Source: CAVSWT01 sp963746735 (GTDB taxonomy: Bacteria; Bacteroidota; Ignavibacteria; Ignavibacteriales; Ignavibacteriaceae). From it: a DNA stretch of 64,000 nucleotides. The notes below the pieces were generated by a model that saw only the letters and a list, made by a program, of their open reading frames with translations, was not told the origin of the DNA and did not search any database. Shown one piece after another: positions 18,698 to 28,503 of this stretch; positions within the stretch are counted from its first letter, which is position 1; every line of letters begins with the position of its first letter. A program made the translations under genes and the position numbers. The stretch is from contig CAVVCO010000026.1 in NCBI GenBank assembly GCA_963746735.1, forward strand, positions 124,001-188,000, in the 5' to 3' direction.

Positions 18698-19756
18698 CTA
18701 TCCTTTTTGTAAAGTAGAATGACTATTCTTATAAATCTCGTTATGTTCTTCTTCTTTTGACATAAACTCTTCGACTAATTTTACATCATGTTTATTTCCA
18801 ATAAATATTGGAGTTCTTTGATGCAAGCTGTCAGGCTGAATTTCTAATATTCTTTTTTTGCCGTTACTTGCTCTACCTCCAGCAGCTTCAACAATAAAAG
18901 CCATCGGATTACATTCGTACATTAATCTTAGTTTACCATTCGGGTTTCTGGAATCTGCCGGGTACATATAAATTCCACCGTATAGAATATTTCTGTGAAT
19001 ATCAGCAACCATGGAACCGATATAACGAGATGTAAATGGTCTGTTGGTTTTATCATCTTCTTCCTGCAGATACTTTATGTATTTTTTTAATCCCGGATGC
19101 CAGTAAAGATAGTTGCCTTCATTAATGCTGTAGATGTGAGATTTATCAGGAATTTTCATATCAGGATGGGATAAAAGAAATTCGCCAAATGAAGGATCCA
19201 AAGTAAAACCATGGGCTCCGTGTCCTGCTGTATAAACTAAAATTGTACTTGATCCATAAACAACATAGCCGGCAGCAACCTGTTTAAGTCCTTGCTGTAA
19301 ACAATCGGTTAATGTGCCTGGTTTACCCTCAGGAGTTATTCTTCTGTATATGGAGAAAATAGTTCCAATACTTATGTTTGCATCTATATTTGATGATCCA
19401 TCAAGCGGATCAAAAAGCAAAACATATTTCCCAATTTTAAATTCGTTTGGAATATGAATAATGTCTTCCTCTTCTTCCGAAGCCATTACGCAAAGATGGC
19501 CGCCATGATCCATTGCTCTGAAAAGCATATCATGTGCAAAGATGTCAAGTTTTTTTACTTGCTCGCCATGGACATTACTATCCCCCGTGAATCCTAATAT
19601 GTCAACCAATCCAGCTTTGTTTACTTCAAGTGAAATAACTTTTGCGGCGAGTGAAAGATCCTGTAAAAGTCTGGAAAGTTCCCCTGTAGCTTCCGGGTGA
19701 AGTTTTTCGCCTTCAGCAATATGCCGGGCAAGAGTCATGAAACGGAGTTTTGCCAT
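18698..19756 (-). CDS. fbp: fructose-1,6-bisphosphatase class I
   Basis: Gluconeogenic enzyme hydrolysing fructose 1,6-bisphosphate to fructose 6-phosphate. 352 residues, as expected for class I. The metal and substrate site is clear: ASEEEEDI, then LLFDPLDGSSNIDANISIGTIFSIYRR. Later landmarks are YGSSTILVYTAG, INEGNYLYWHPGLKKYI, TSRYIGSMVADIHRNILYGGIYMYPAD and AFIVEAAGGRAS. The N-terminus MAKLRFMTLARHIAEGEKLHPEATGELSRLL is the normal start. An AGGAGAAAG-like ribosome-binding site (GAGAAAG) precedes the ATG. It stands alone with a 45-base gap to the ABC gene upstream. Confidence 0.96.
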   Translation of the reverse strand: MAKLRFMTLARHIAEGEKLHPEATGELSRLLQDLSLAAKVISLEVNKAGLVDILGFTGDSNVHGEQVKKLDIFAHDMLFRAMDHGGHLCVMASEEEEDIIHIPNEFKIGKYVLLFDPLDGSSNIDANISIGTIFSIYRRITPEGKPGTLTDCLQQGLKQVAAGYVVYGSSTILVYTAGHGAHGFTLDPSFGEFLLSHPDMKIPDKSHIYSINEGNYLYWHPGLKKYIKYLQEEDDKTNRPFTSRYIGSMVADIHRNILYGGIYMYPADSRNPNGKLRLMYECNPMAFIVEAAGGRASNGKKRILEIQPDSLHQRTPIFIGNKHDVKLVEEFMSKEEEHNEIYKNSHSTLQKG

Positions 19757-19800
19757 CTCTTTCTCCTTTATTTTATTGAACTATTTTTTGATAGTTTCAA

Positions 19801-21595
19801 TCAAACTGCTTTACCGATTTCTTGATCTTTGTATTGCAGCTGATAGAGTTTATAATAAATTCCTCGTTTTGCGAGTAATTCCTGGTGATTTCCCGTTTCT
19901 CTAATTTCACCTTTATGCATTACAATAATTTTGTCTGCGCTTTGTATGGTCGATAAGTCTATGTGCAATAACTATTGCTGTCCGCCCAACTAATAATTTT
20001 TCAATGGCTTTTTGAATTAGTATTTCAGTTTCAGTATCAACGCTTGAAGTTGCTTCATCGAGAACTAAAATTTGAGGGTCAAAAGCAAGTGCACGGGCAA
20101 AAGAAATTAATTGTTTTTGGCCAACACTTAAAGTAGCGCCTCTTTCTTTTACTTCTTCATCATAATTTTTATCAAGAAGATCAATAAATTTATCAGCACC
20201 TACAATTTTAGCGGCTTCTTTTAATTTCTCTAGCGGAATATCATCATTGCTCATGCTGATATTTGATCTAATAGTTCCGGAGAATAAAAATACATCCTGC
20301 AGAACAATTGAAATAAATTTCCTTAAATCAGCTTTATTCATTGTACGGACGTCTATTCCATCAATTAGAATTGAACCTTTATTGATATCATAAAATCTGG
20401 TTAGAAGATTTATAATGCTTGTTTTCCCGGCACCTGTATGCCCAACAATTGCAATGGTTTCGCCCGGATTAATTTTGAAAGAAATATTTTTTAAAACGTA
20501 ATCTTCTTCATTATATGCGAACCAGACATCTTTAAATTCAACTTCTCCTTTAACTTTTTCAACTGTAATTGGTTTTTCAGGATTATGGATAAAAGTTTTA
20601 TTATCAAGCAGCTTAAATATTCTTTCGGAAGAAGCCATAGCTGTTTGCATAATATTATATTTTTCTGAAAGATCACGAATTGGTCGGAAGAACATTTCAG
20701 TGTATTGAATAAATGCTAAAAGTACGCCTACGGTTAAAGTGCTTTTTACAACTTCTCCGCCCCCATACCATATAATTAATCCAAATGCTATTGAACTCAA
20801 AAGTTCTACGCTTGGATAGAAAATAGCGTAATAAAAAATTGATTTTATATTAGCGGTTCTGTAATCATTATTTATTTTTGAAAACTGTTTTTGTTCTTCT
20901 TTTTCTTTATTAAATATTTGAACCACATTCATTCCGGTTACATGTTCCTGCATGTATGAATTTAATCTTGCAAGATGAAGCCTTACATCGCGATAACTTT
21001 CTCTTACTTTTTTTCTGAAAAGAAAAGTGCCGTAAATCAATACCGGCAATACAGACAATGTTACTAGTGATAGTTTTACATCCATATAAAACATAAAAAC
21101 TAATATCCAAACAATGTTGAATATATCACTGAAAACCATCACAATTCCTGAAGAGAAAAGTTCATTCAATGATTCAACATCATTTGTAGTTCTTGTAACT
21201 AATCTTCCAATTGGAGTTTTATCGAAAAATCTTAATGCGAGTTTTTGGACATGTTCAAATATTTGAGTACGTAAATCATATATTGTTCTTTGTCCAAGAT
21301 ATTGAGTGTAGTAGGTTAAGAAATATTGCATCACTGTTTGAAGAAGTAAGAATCCGAAAAGGAGTAAACTAATTTTTATCAAACCCGAGTAATCTCCATG
21401 GGCAATATATTTGTCTACTGCTATTTGTGTTAGCAGCGGCCTGACAGCAGGTAATGCGGCAATTACTATATTTAAAAGAATAGCGAAAATGACGTACTTT
21501 TTATATGGTTTAATATAACCCAAAAGACGTTTCATCAATTTTGAATCGTACGCCTTACCTAAAACTTCATCTTCGCTTTTATAATCTTGTGCCAT
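19801..21595 (-). CDS. ABC exporter half-transporter, one frameshift near the C-terminus
   Basis: Fused membrane and ATPase half-transporter of the multidrug/lipid exporter (MsbA/LmrCD-like) family. Six transmembrane helices in the first 310 residues, then Walker A GHTGAGKT, Q-loop SIVLQDVFLFSGTI, signature LSVGQKQL, Walker B ILVLDEATSSVD and H-loop IAHRL. The frame stops at 19913, but a one-base shift near 19953 restores the family tail STIQSADKIIVMHKGEIRETG and a stop at 19801, so I give the longer gene. The signature is SVGQ rather than SGGQ, which is usual for this subfamily. It probably pairs with the half-transporter at 22728-24473; a dehydrogenase gene lies between. Confidence 0.85.
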
Positions 21596-21714
21596 AATTC
21601 AATTTATTGTTTTACATTTTGCAATGTTCATTTGTAATCAAGCATTCAGCAATTCAGTTGTCATTCTATGTCATTAATATTTCATAACTTAAACTTGAGC
21701 AGTAACATGAACAT

Positions 21715-22722
21715 TTAAACTTTATGATATTCTTTTTTATTAAAAAAGTTATTTATGTTTTCAATTGTCGTATCCATAATTCTTTCAACGGCTTCAACAG
21801 AATCAAAAGCCATGTGCGGAGTTATAATTACATTTTCCATCCGCAATAAAATATTTCTTTTCAAGATTGCTTCAAGATGATTTACTTCTACATTTTTAGT
21901 CAACATTTGGTTTTCATCTTTTACAAGTTCTTCACCTTCAAAAACATCAAGACCGGCGCCGCCAAAAATTCCTTTTTCAACTGCATAATACAAAGCTTCC
22001 GGCTCTATTATTCCGTTGCGTGCTGTATTAATAAATAAAGCACCTTTCTTTACACTTTTAATATTATCCATATTAATCAAGTGACGTGTTGAGGAATTGT
22101 ATGGGCAATGCAGAGTAATAATATTCGAGTTTTCCAGTAGCTGATTTAAACTTACATATTTAAATTCCATCAGTTCAGCTAAAGTATGATTTGGCCTGGC
22201 ATCGTGCACAATGATTTTCATTCCAAATCCTTTTGCCATTTTTATCACATGCATACCAATACTGCCGGCGCCAATTACTCCCAGAGTTTTACCACGCAAA
22301 TCAAATCCTTGCAGCCCTTGCAAGGAAAAATCGTTTCTTATTGTTCTTACATAAGCTTTATGAAGGTTCCTTGATAAAGCTAAAATTAATGCAAAAGTAT
22401 GTTCTGCTACTGTATTCTCACCGTAATAAGGAACATTTGAAACAGCAATATTTTTCTTTTTTGCAGATTTCAAATCAATATGATTAAAGCCTGTGCTTCG
22501 AGTCGCAATCAGCTTTAACTTTTTACCTTTTGCTAAAACTTTTGAATCAATTTTGGAATAAATAAATGGTGAAATGACATTTACGTCTTTTATCAAATTT
22601 GAATTAGTTTCATTTAATTCTTCTTTAAAAAATCTTAACTCAAAACTCTTATCAAACTTTCTTTTGATATAAGTTTTTTCTTTTTGATTTACTTCAAAAA
22701 ATGCTGTGATCATTTTATTCAT
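21715..22722 (-). CDS. D-isomer-specific 2-hydroxyacid dehydrogenase
   Basis: NAD-dependent dehydrogenase of the D-lactate dehydrogenase type, 335 residues, cytoplasmic. NAD binding GVIGAGSIGMHV lies in the middle. The catalytic set is present: Arg in FINTARNGIIEPEALYYA, Glu in GLDVFEGEE, and His in VIITPHMAF. The N-terminal substrate domain contains IATRSTGFNHIDLKSAKKKNIAVSNVPYYGENTVAEH, which is typical of D-LDH; the exact 2-oxoacid cannot be read from the sequence. Its start lies 5 bases after the stop of the ABC gene at 22728-24473, so the two are in one transcription unit. Confidence 0.9.
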   Translation of the reverse strand: MNKMITAFFEVNQKEKTYIKRKFDKSFELRFFKEELNETNSNLIKDVNVISPFIYSKIDSKVLAKGKKLKLIATRSTGFNHIDLKSAKKKNIAVSNVPYYGENTVAEHTFALILALSRNLHKAYVRTIRNDFSLQGLQGFDLRGKTLGVIGAGSIGMHVIKMAKGFGMKIIVHDARPNHTLAELMEFKYVSLNQLLENSNIITLHCPYNSSTRHLINMDNIKSVKKGALFINTARNGIIEPEALYYAVEKGIFGGAGLDVFEGEELVKDENQMLTKNVEVNHLEAILKRNILLRMENVIITPHMAFDSVEAVERIMDTTIENINNFFNKKEYHKV

Positions 22723-22727
22723 GATAT

Positions 22728-24473
22728 CTAAATTTCTTCCAATTCCTTTTCGAGTAACTGCTTGTAATGAATATCGGCATATATACCGCCGAGTTTTACT
22801 AATTCTTCATGCTTTCCTTCTTCTGCAATTTTTCCATTTGATAATACAATTATCTTATCTGCATTCTGAACAGTTGAAATTCTATGACTAATAATTATGC
22901 TTGTTCTATCCCGCATAAAAACTTTTAGCTGCTGCAGAATATCTTCTTCAGTGTGTGTGTCGACAGCGGAGAATGAATCATCTAAAATTAAAATTTTAGG
23001 ATCGATAGCAAGTGCACGTGCTAATGATGCTCTTTGTTTTTGTCCGCCAGAGAGGGTTATTCCTCTTTCACCAACTATCGTATCATAGCCATTTGTGAAT
23101 GTTTCAACATCTTTATCAAATTGGGCAATCTTTGATGCTTCAACAACTTTATTCTTACTAATTTCTCTAAGTCCATAAGATACATTGTTTAAAAGTGTAT
23201 CTGAAAATAGAAACGATTCCTGTTGAACAACTCCGATATTTTTCCTTAAAACTTCTAAAGGAATATTTTTTACATTTTGTCCATCAATTAAAAGCTCACC
23301 TTCAGTAACATCATATAATCGTGGAATTAAATTAATCATTGTTGTTTTGCCGGCTCCGGTAAAAGCCATAATTGCAGTTGTTGTTCCAACCGGCATTTTC
23401 AAATTAATATTTTTTAAAACTTCGGGATGATTCTCGGAGTAACGGAATGAAACATTTTTAAATTCAATTTCACCTTTAAGTGTTTTAATATTTGTTTTTG
23501 TGTTTTCGCTGTCTTGAATTTCAAACTCTTCATCCAAAATCTTATTTAATCTTTTCATGCTTGCTTCAGCTTGCTGAATGATATTTACAACCCAGCCTAG
23601 TGCAATCATCGGCCAAATCAAATACCCGAGATAAACTAAGAAAGCAGTTATTTCTCCGAGATCCATGCTTCCATCAATAACTTTTCCACCGCCAACCCAA
23701 ATAACTATTATTATTGAGAACCCGGTAATTAAAAATAAAATCGGCTGAAACAATGCCTGGATTTTAACCATGTCCATATTACGGCTTAGAAAATCCTGAC
23801 TGAGTTTATTGAATTCTTTTATCTCATTTTTCTCGCGGACATATGATTTAATTACACGGATGCCTGAAAAATTCTCTTGGGCTTTAGTTGTCATTTCTGA
23901 AAATTTTTCTTGAATTAACGTGAATTTTTCATGAATTAATTTTCCAACTTTAAAAACCAAATATGATAAAAATGGTAATGGGATTAAGGCGTAGACTGTC
24001 ATTGAAAAATTTAAAGAGACAAGAATGCTTATAATAATAATCAACCTAATAGTTGTATCGGTTGAGTACATAACTGCCGGGCCCAGAAACATTCGCACTG
24101 CATTAACATCATTTGTAGCATGAGCCATGATGTTGCCGGTTGAGTTGTTTTGGAAATAACGCAAAGGAAGTTTTTGAATGTGATCCCAAAAATCATATCG
24201 CAAATCGTATTCAATCTCGCGTGAAACTACAATTATAGTTTGTCGAATAAGAAAGCGGAATAGTCCGCCGAATAACGCTGCACCTACTATTATTAATGCA
24301 TAATTTATAAGTTGATGGGGCTGTACAGTTTTGTCTATTGAATTTATCGCATCTTTAATTACCAAAGGAATATATAATGTTCCGGCATTTGAAAGGAGAA
24401 TAAACAAAAAGCCCAAGAACAGTTTCGATTTGTAGCGTACAAAATATTTTTTTAGAGTATAAAGGTTTTTCAT
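22728..24473 (-). CDS. ABC exporter half-transporter
   Basis: Multidrug/lipid-type ABC exporter, 581 residues, intact. Six transmembrane helices occupy about residues 15-310. The ATPase has Walker A-like AFTGAGKT (first residue Ala rather than Gly), Q-loop IGVVQQESFLFSDTL, signature LSGGQKQR, Walker B ILILDDSFSAVD with Asp instead of the catalytic Glu, and H-loop ISHRIST. The Asp for Glu change marks the degenerate half of a heterodimer (as in LmrC/TM287), so the partner is likely the protein at 19801-21595, which keeps LDEATSSVD. Exported substrate unknown. Confidence 0.92.
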   Translation of the reverse strand: MKNLYTLKKYFVRYKSKLFLGFLFILLSNAGTLYIPLVIKDAINSIDKTVQPHQLINYALIIVGAALFGGLFRFLIRQTIIVVSREIEYDLRYDFWDHIQKLPLRYFQNNSTGNIMAHATNDVNAVRMFLGPAVMYSTDTTIRLIIIISILVSLNFSMTVYALIPLPFLSYLVFKVGKLIHEKFTLIQEKFSEMTTKAQENFSGIRVIKSYVREKNEIKEFNKLSQDFLSRNMDMVKIQALFQPILFLITGFSIIIVIWVGGGKVIDGSMDLGEITAFLVYLGYLIWPMIALGWVVNIIQQAEASMKRLNKILDEEFEIQDSENTKTNIKTLKGEIEFKNVSFRYSENHPEVLKNINLKMPVGTTTAIMAFTGAGKTTMINLIPRLYDVTEGELLIDGQNVKNIPLEVLRKNIGVVQQESFLFSDTLLNNVSYGLREISKNKVVEASKIAQFDKDVETFTNGYDTIVGERGITLSGGQKQRASLARALAIDPKILILDDSFSAVDTHTEEDILQQLKVFMRDRTSIIISHRISTVQNADKIIVLSNGKIAEEGKHEELVKLGGIYADIHYKQLLEKELEEI

Positions 24474-24607
24474 AAATAAGTTTTAAAAAATACAAAGAAA
24501 AATTTTATAAATTCCCCTTAACTCAAACTCATTTGACCTATATCAATATTACAATTTAAAAAATTAAAGTTGGAATGATTAATAAAAATATAAAGAACCA
24601 AAGTGTG

Positions 24608-25885
24608 TTAATCTATTATCTCAAAACCGGTATATTTTTGAAGAGCTTTAGGAACAATTATTTTTCCTTCCGGTGTTTGATAATTTTCAAGAATTGAAAC
24701 CATCAATCTGCTTGTTGCCAAACCAGAACCATTTAGGGTATGAACGAATTCCAATTTTTTAGTTTCTTCATTTCTGAATCTGATGTTAGCCCTGCGTGCC
24801 TGGAAATTTTCAAAAGTACTGCATGATGAGGCTTCAAGCCACTTGTCTTCAGCAGGCGACCATGTTTCAATATCATAACATTTAGCTGCGGAGAAACTTA
24901 AATCACCGGTACACAATAATAATATTCTATAGGGAATTTTCAATTCTTTTAAAATGTCTTCAGCGTCATTTACTAATCCTTCCAATTCATTCAAAGAATT
25001 TTCAGGTTTAACAAATTTTACCATTTCAACTTTATTGAATTGGTGAACTCTTAAAAATCCTTTTGATTCTTTCCCGTAAGAGCCGGCTTCTCTGCGGAAA
25101 CAAGCTGAGTAGCCAACATATTTTATCGGGAGATCGCTTTCATTTAAAACATCGTTTCTGTAAATATTTGTAATAGGAACTTCCGCAGTTGGAATAGGGA
25201 ACAGGCCGTCTTTTTCTATGGCATACATGTCTTCTTCCATCTTGGGAATTTGCCCGGTTCCTTTCATCGAATCGCGGTTTACTAAAAATGGAGGAAACAC
25301 TTCACTGTAGCCATGATTTTGAAGATGATAATCAAGCATGAAATTGATTAATGCTCTTTCAAGTGTTGCGCCTTTTCCAAGATATAATGGAAAACCGGAA
25401 CCGGAAATTTTTGCTCCTCTTTCAAAATCTAATATTTTTAATTTCTTACCAAGTTCAATATGATCTAAAACTTTTTCTTCACTCTTAAATGAAAATCCAT
25501 CCGGCAGCCATTGACGAACTTCAACATTATCGGCTGCTGATTTTCCAACCGGGACAGATGAATGAGGAATATTTGGAATGTACATCAAAATATCATCTAA
25601 ATTTTCTTGTACATTTTTTAACTGCGAATCGAGGTCAGCAATCTGATCTGAAACTCTTTTCATTTCTGCAAGCACAGAAGAAACATCTTCTCCGGCTTTT
25701 TTCATCTGCGGGATTTTTGAAGAAACTTGATTTCGCTGAGATTTTAATTCATCTGCTTGTACAATTAAATTTCTTCTTTCTTCATCAAGCTTAAGCACTT
25801 CATCAACACGGCTTTTTTCATTTTTATTTTCAACGCCTTGTTTTACTAACTCAGGATTTTCACGAATAAATTTTAAATCGAGCAT
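24608..25885 (-). CDS. serS: seryl-tRNA synthetase
   Basis: Class II synthetase charging tRNA-Ser, 425 residues. The N-terminal 100 residues are the tRNA-binding coiled coil (MLDLKFIRENPELVKQGV...). Motif 2 appears as CFRREAGSYGKESKGFLRVHQFNKVEMV, and motif 3 near the C-terminus as NGSGLATSRLMVSILENYQ. Serine-site residues TAEVPITNIY are present. Length and start agree with the family. It lies 33 bases downstream of leuS on the same strand, so they may share a transcript. Confidence 0.97.
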   Translation of the reverse strand: MLDLKFIRENPELVKQGVENKNEKSRVDEVLKLDEERRNLIVQADELKSQRNQVSSKIPQMKKAGEDVSSVLAEMKRVSDQIADLDSQLKNVQENLDDILMYIPNIPHSSVPVGKSAADNVEVRQWLPDGFSFKSEEKVLDHIELGKKLKILDFERGAKISGSGFPLYLGKGATLERALINFMLDYHLQNHGYSEVFPPFLVNRDSMKGTGQIPKMEEDMYAIEKDGLFPIPTAEVPITNIYRNDVLNESDLPIKYVGYSACFRREAGSYGKESKGFLRVHQFNKVEMVKFVKPENSLNELEGLVNDAEDILKELKIPYRILLLCTGDLSFSAAKCYDIETWSPAEDKWLEASSCSTFENFQARRANIRFRNEETKKLEFVHTLNGSGLATSRLMVSILENYQTPEGKIIVPKALQKYTGFEIID

Positions 25886-25918
25886 ATATTTTTTGACTTT
25901 TGAATTTTGTTATTTGAC

Positions 25919-28375
25919 TTATTTAACTACAATATTGAAAATTTTATTTTTCACAAAAATTTCTTTAACAATTTGTTTGCCTTCAATATGCTTGGCAACT
26001 TTTTCATCTTCCAAAGCAAGTCTTTTTACTATTTCTTGTTCACTATTATTGGCAACGGAAATTGTTGATCTTAATTTTCCATTAACTTGAACAGCAATAT
26101 TTACTTCATCTTCAATTAACGCTTTCTCATCAACGTCAAACCAAACTGGGTTTGAAAATAAAGAGTTTTTATTTCCAATTAACTGCCAGCATTCTTCTCC
26201 AAGATGGGGCGCAACAGGAGCCAGCAAAACAGAAAATCTTCTTAACGTATAACTTTGAATTTCAACAGAACATTTTTCCAAATTTTTAATCAGTTCATTC
26301 AACAATTCCATCAAAGATGCAATAGTAGTGTTAAATCTGAAATTAACAATTTCATCTTCATACTTATGAATTGTTTGATTTACTTTTTTGTAAACGGATT
26401 TTTCTTCATCGGATAATTTCTCAATTTCATATTTATCTTTTGATTGAATGCCGTTAATGTTTGAAGACAATCTTTCAAACAAATCATAACTGCGTTGAAC
26501 AAATCTATCAGTCCCTGAGATACCTTTATCACTCCAATCACCGCCAAGCTCATAAGGGCCCATAAACATCAAGTACAATCTGAAAACATCCGAACCATAA
26601 TTAACTGTAAACTCGTCAGGATTAACCACATTACCTTTTGATTTAGACATCTTAGTACCTTGATTAGTAATAGTGCCTTGATGAATCAAATTTTTAAATG
26701 GTTCATCTGATTTTGTTAATCCGATATCTCTTAAAAATTTATGAATGAATCTTGCATAAAGTAAATGCATTGTAGCGTGCTCAGCGCCTCCTACATACAT
26801 ATCTACTGGTACCCAATTATCAGCCAGGCTTGTATTTATTGCCGAATCCTTTTTATCCGGATCGAGATAACGGAAATAATACCAGGATGAATCAACAAAG
26901 GTATCCATAGTATCGGGGTCGCGTTCAGCATCTTCTCCACATTTTGGACATTTAACATTCATAAAACTTTTATTTGAAACTAAAGGAGACATCCCATCTC
27001 TTTTAAATTCTACATCATAGGGAAGTTCAACAGGCAATTCATTTTCATCAACCGGAACTTCTCCGCATATTGGGCAATGAATAATTGGAATGGGTGTTCC
27101 CCAATAACGCTGACGCGAAATTAACCAATCTCTCATTCTAAAATTAATTTTGCTTGTTCCAATGTTTTTTTCTTCAAGCCATTTAATAATTTTTTCTTTG
27201 GCTTCTTGAACATAAAGCCCATTAAGAAATTCACTATTTATTGCAGGTCCATCTTCAACAAAAGCTTTGCCATCAAAATTATCCGGAGGCTGAACTGTTC
27301 TGATTATTGGAAGATTAAATTTTTCTGCAAACTGCCAATCGCGTTCATCCTGTCCAGGAACAGCCATTATAGCGCCTGTTCCGTAAGTAGTCAAAACATA
27401 ATCAGCAATCCAGATTGGAATTTTTTTATTGTTAACGGGATTGATTGCAAATGACCCGGTATTAACTCCGGTTTTTTCTTTTACAGTTGAAGTTCTGTCA
27501 ATTTCCGACATTGATTTAATTGATTCGCGGTATTCTTCAATTTTACTTTTAAATTCATCTTTTGTTATAACATCGACTAAAGGATGTTCTGGAGCGAGCA
27601 CCATATAAGTTGCGCCAAATAAAGTATCCGGACGTGTAGTAAAAATTTTTATTTCTTCTTTATGTCCATCAACTTTGAAATTAACTTCTGCCCCGATACT
27701 TTTACCAATCCAGTTTCTCTGCATCAATTTTGTTTTTTCCGGCCAATTAATAGTATCCAATCCGGATAATAATTCTTCAGCGTAATCAGTAATCTTAAAA
27801 AACCATTGAGTAAGATTTTTCTGTATTACAACAGCACCGCATCTTTCGCAAGTTCCATCCGACAAAACCTGTTCATTAGCTAAAACAGTTTGATCATTCG
27901 GACACCAATTAACGGGAGCATTTTTTCTATAAGCCAAACCTTTTTTATAAAGCTGAAGAAACAGCCACTGATTCCATTTGTAGTATTTGGGATCGCATGT
28001 CATCAATTCAGCATCCCAGTCATACATACAGCCCATGTGCTTTAATTGAACTCGAATGTCTTCAATATTTTTAATGGTGCTGTCATAAGGATGAATCCCG
28101 GTTTTTATCGCGTAGTTTTCTGCAGGCAGCCCGAAAGCATCATATCCCATCGGTTCAAAAACGTTAAAGCCTTTTAATTTTTTATATCTTGCCCAGGTAT
28201 CTGATGGACCATAGTGATACCAATGTCCTATATGTAATTTTGCCCCGGAAGGGTAAATAAACATATTTAAATGATATAATTTATTGCCTGAATTTGAAAG
28301 ATCGGTTTCAAAAACTTTATTTTCTTCCCACTGGTTTTGCCATTTCTTTTCTATTTCAGCAAATGGATATCGCAT
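25919..28375 (-). CDS. leuS: leucyl-tRNA synthetase
   Basis: Class I synthetase charging tRNA-Leu with an editing domain for misactivated amino acids. 818 residues. HIGH motif as HIGHWYHYG near residue 45; KMSKS motif as GTKMSKSKGNVVNP. The editing domain carries TRPDTLFGATYMVLAPEHPL and YGTGAIMAVPGQDERD. A zinc-like cluster is CPNDQTVLANEQV ... CERCG, and a second one is CPICGEVPVDE ... CPKCGEDAERDPD. The ATG at 28375 gives the standard MRYPFAEIEKKWQ start. It is divergent from lysA with about 130 bases between. Confidence 0.97.
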   Translation of the reverse strand: MRYPFAEIEKKWQNQWEENKVFETDLSNSGNKLYHLNMFIYPSGAKLHIGHWYHYGPSDTWARYKKLKGFNVFEPMGYDAFGLPAENYAIKTGIHPYDSTIKNIEDIRVQLKHMGCMYDWDAELMTCDPKYYKWNQWLFLQLYKKGLAYRKNAPVNWCPNDQTVLANEQVLSDGTCERCGAVVIQKNLTQWFFKITDYAEELLSGLDTINWPEKTKLMQRNWIGKSIGAEVNFKVDGHKEEIKIFTTRPDTLFGATYMVLAPEHPLVDVITKDEFKSKIEEYRESIKSMSEIDRTSTVKEKTGVNTGSFAINPVNNKKIPIWIADYVLTTYGTGAIMAVPGQDERDWQFAEKFNLPIIRTVQPPDNFDGKAFVEDGPAINSEFLNGLYVQEAKEKIIKWLEEKNIGTSKINFRMRDWLISRQRYWGTPIPIIHCPICGEVPVDENELPVELPYDVEFKRDGMSPLVSNKSFMNVKCPKCGEDAERDPDTMDTFVDSSWYYFRYLDPDKKDSAINTSLADNWVPVDMYVGGAEHATMHLLYARFIHKFLRDIGLTKSDEPFKNLIHQGTITNQGTKMSKSKGNVVNPDEFTVNYGSDVFRLYLMFMGPYELGGDWSDKGISGTDRFVQRSYDLFERLSSNINGIQSKDKYEIEKLSDEEKSVYKKVNQTIHKYEDEIVNFRFNTTIASLMELLNELIKNLEKCSVEIQSYTLRRFSVLLAPVAPHLGEECWQLIGNKNSLFSNPVWFDVDEKALIEDEVNIAVQVNGKLRSTISVANNSEQEIVKRLALEDEKVAKHIEGKQIVKEIFVKNKIFNIVVK

Positions 28376-28503
28376 AAATTTTTCTTGTTAAAGTTCAAAA
28401 ATTGAATCACAAATTTATCTAAATTAGAAGGGAATTCAAATTGAAGGGTTTGTCTCTTTTTTGTTAAGTTTGAACTTTCAAACAAAGGAAATTTATACCC
28501 ATC

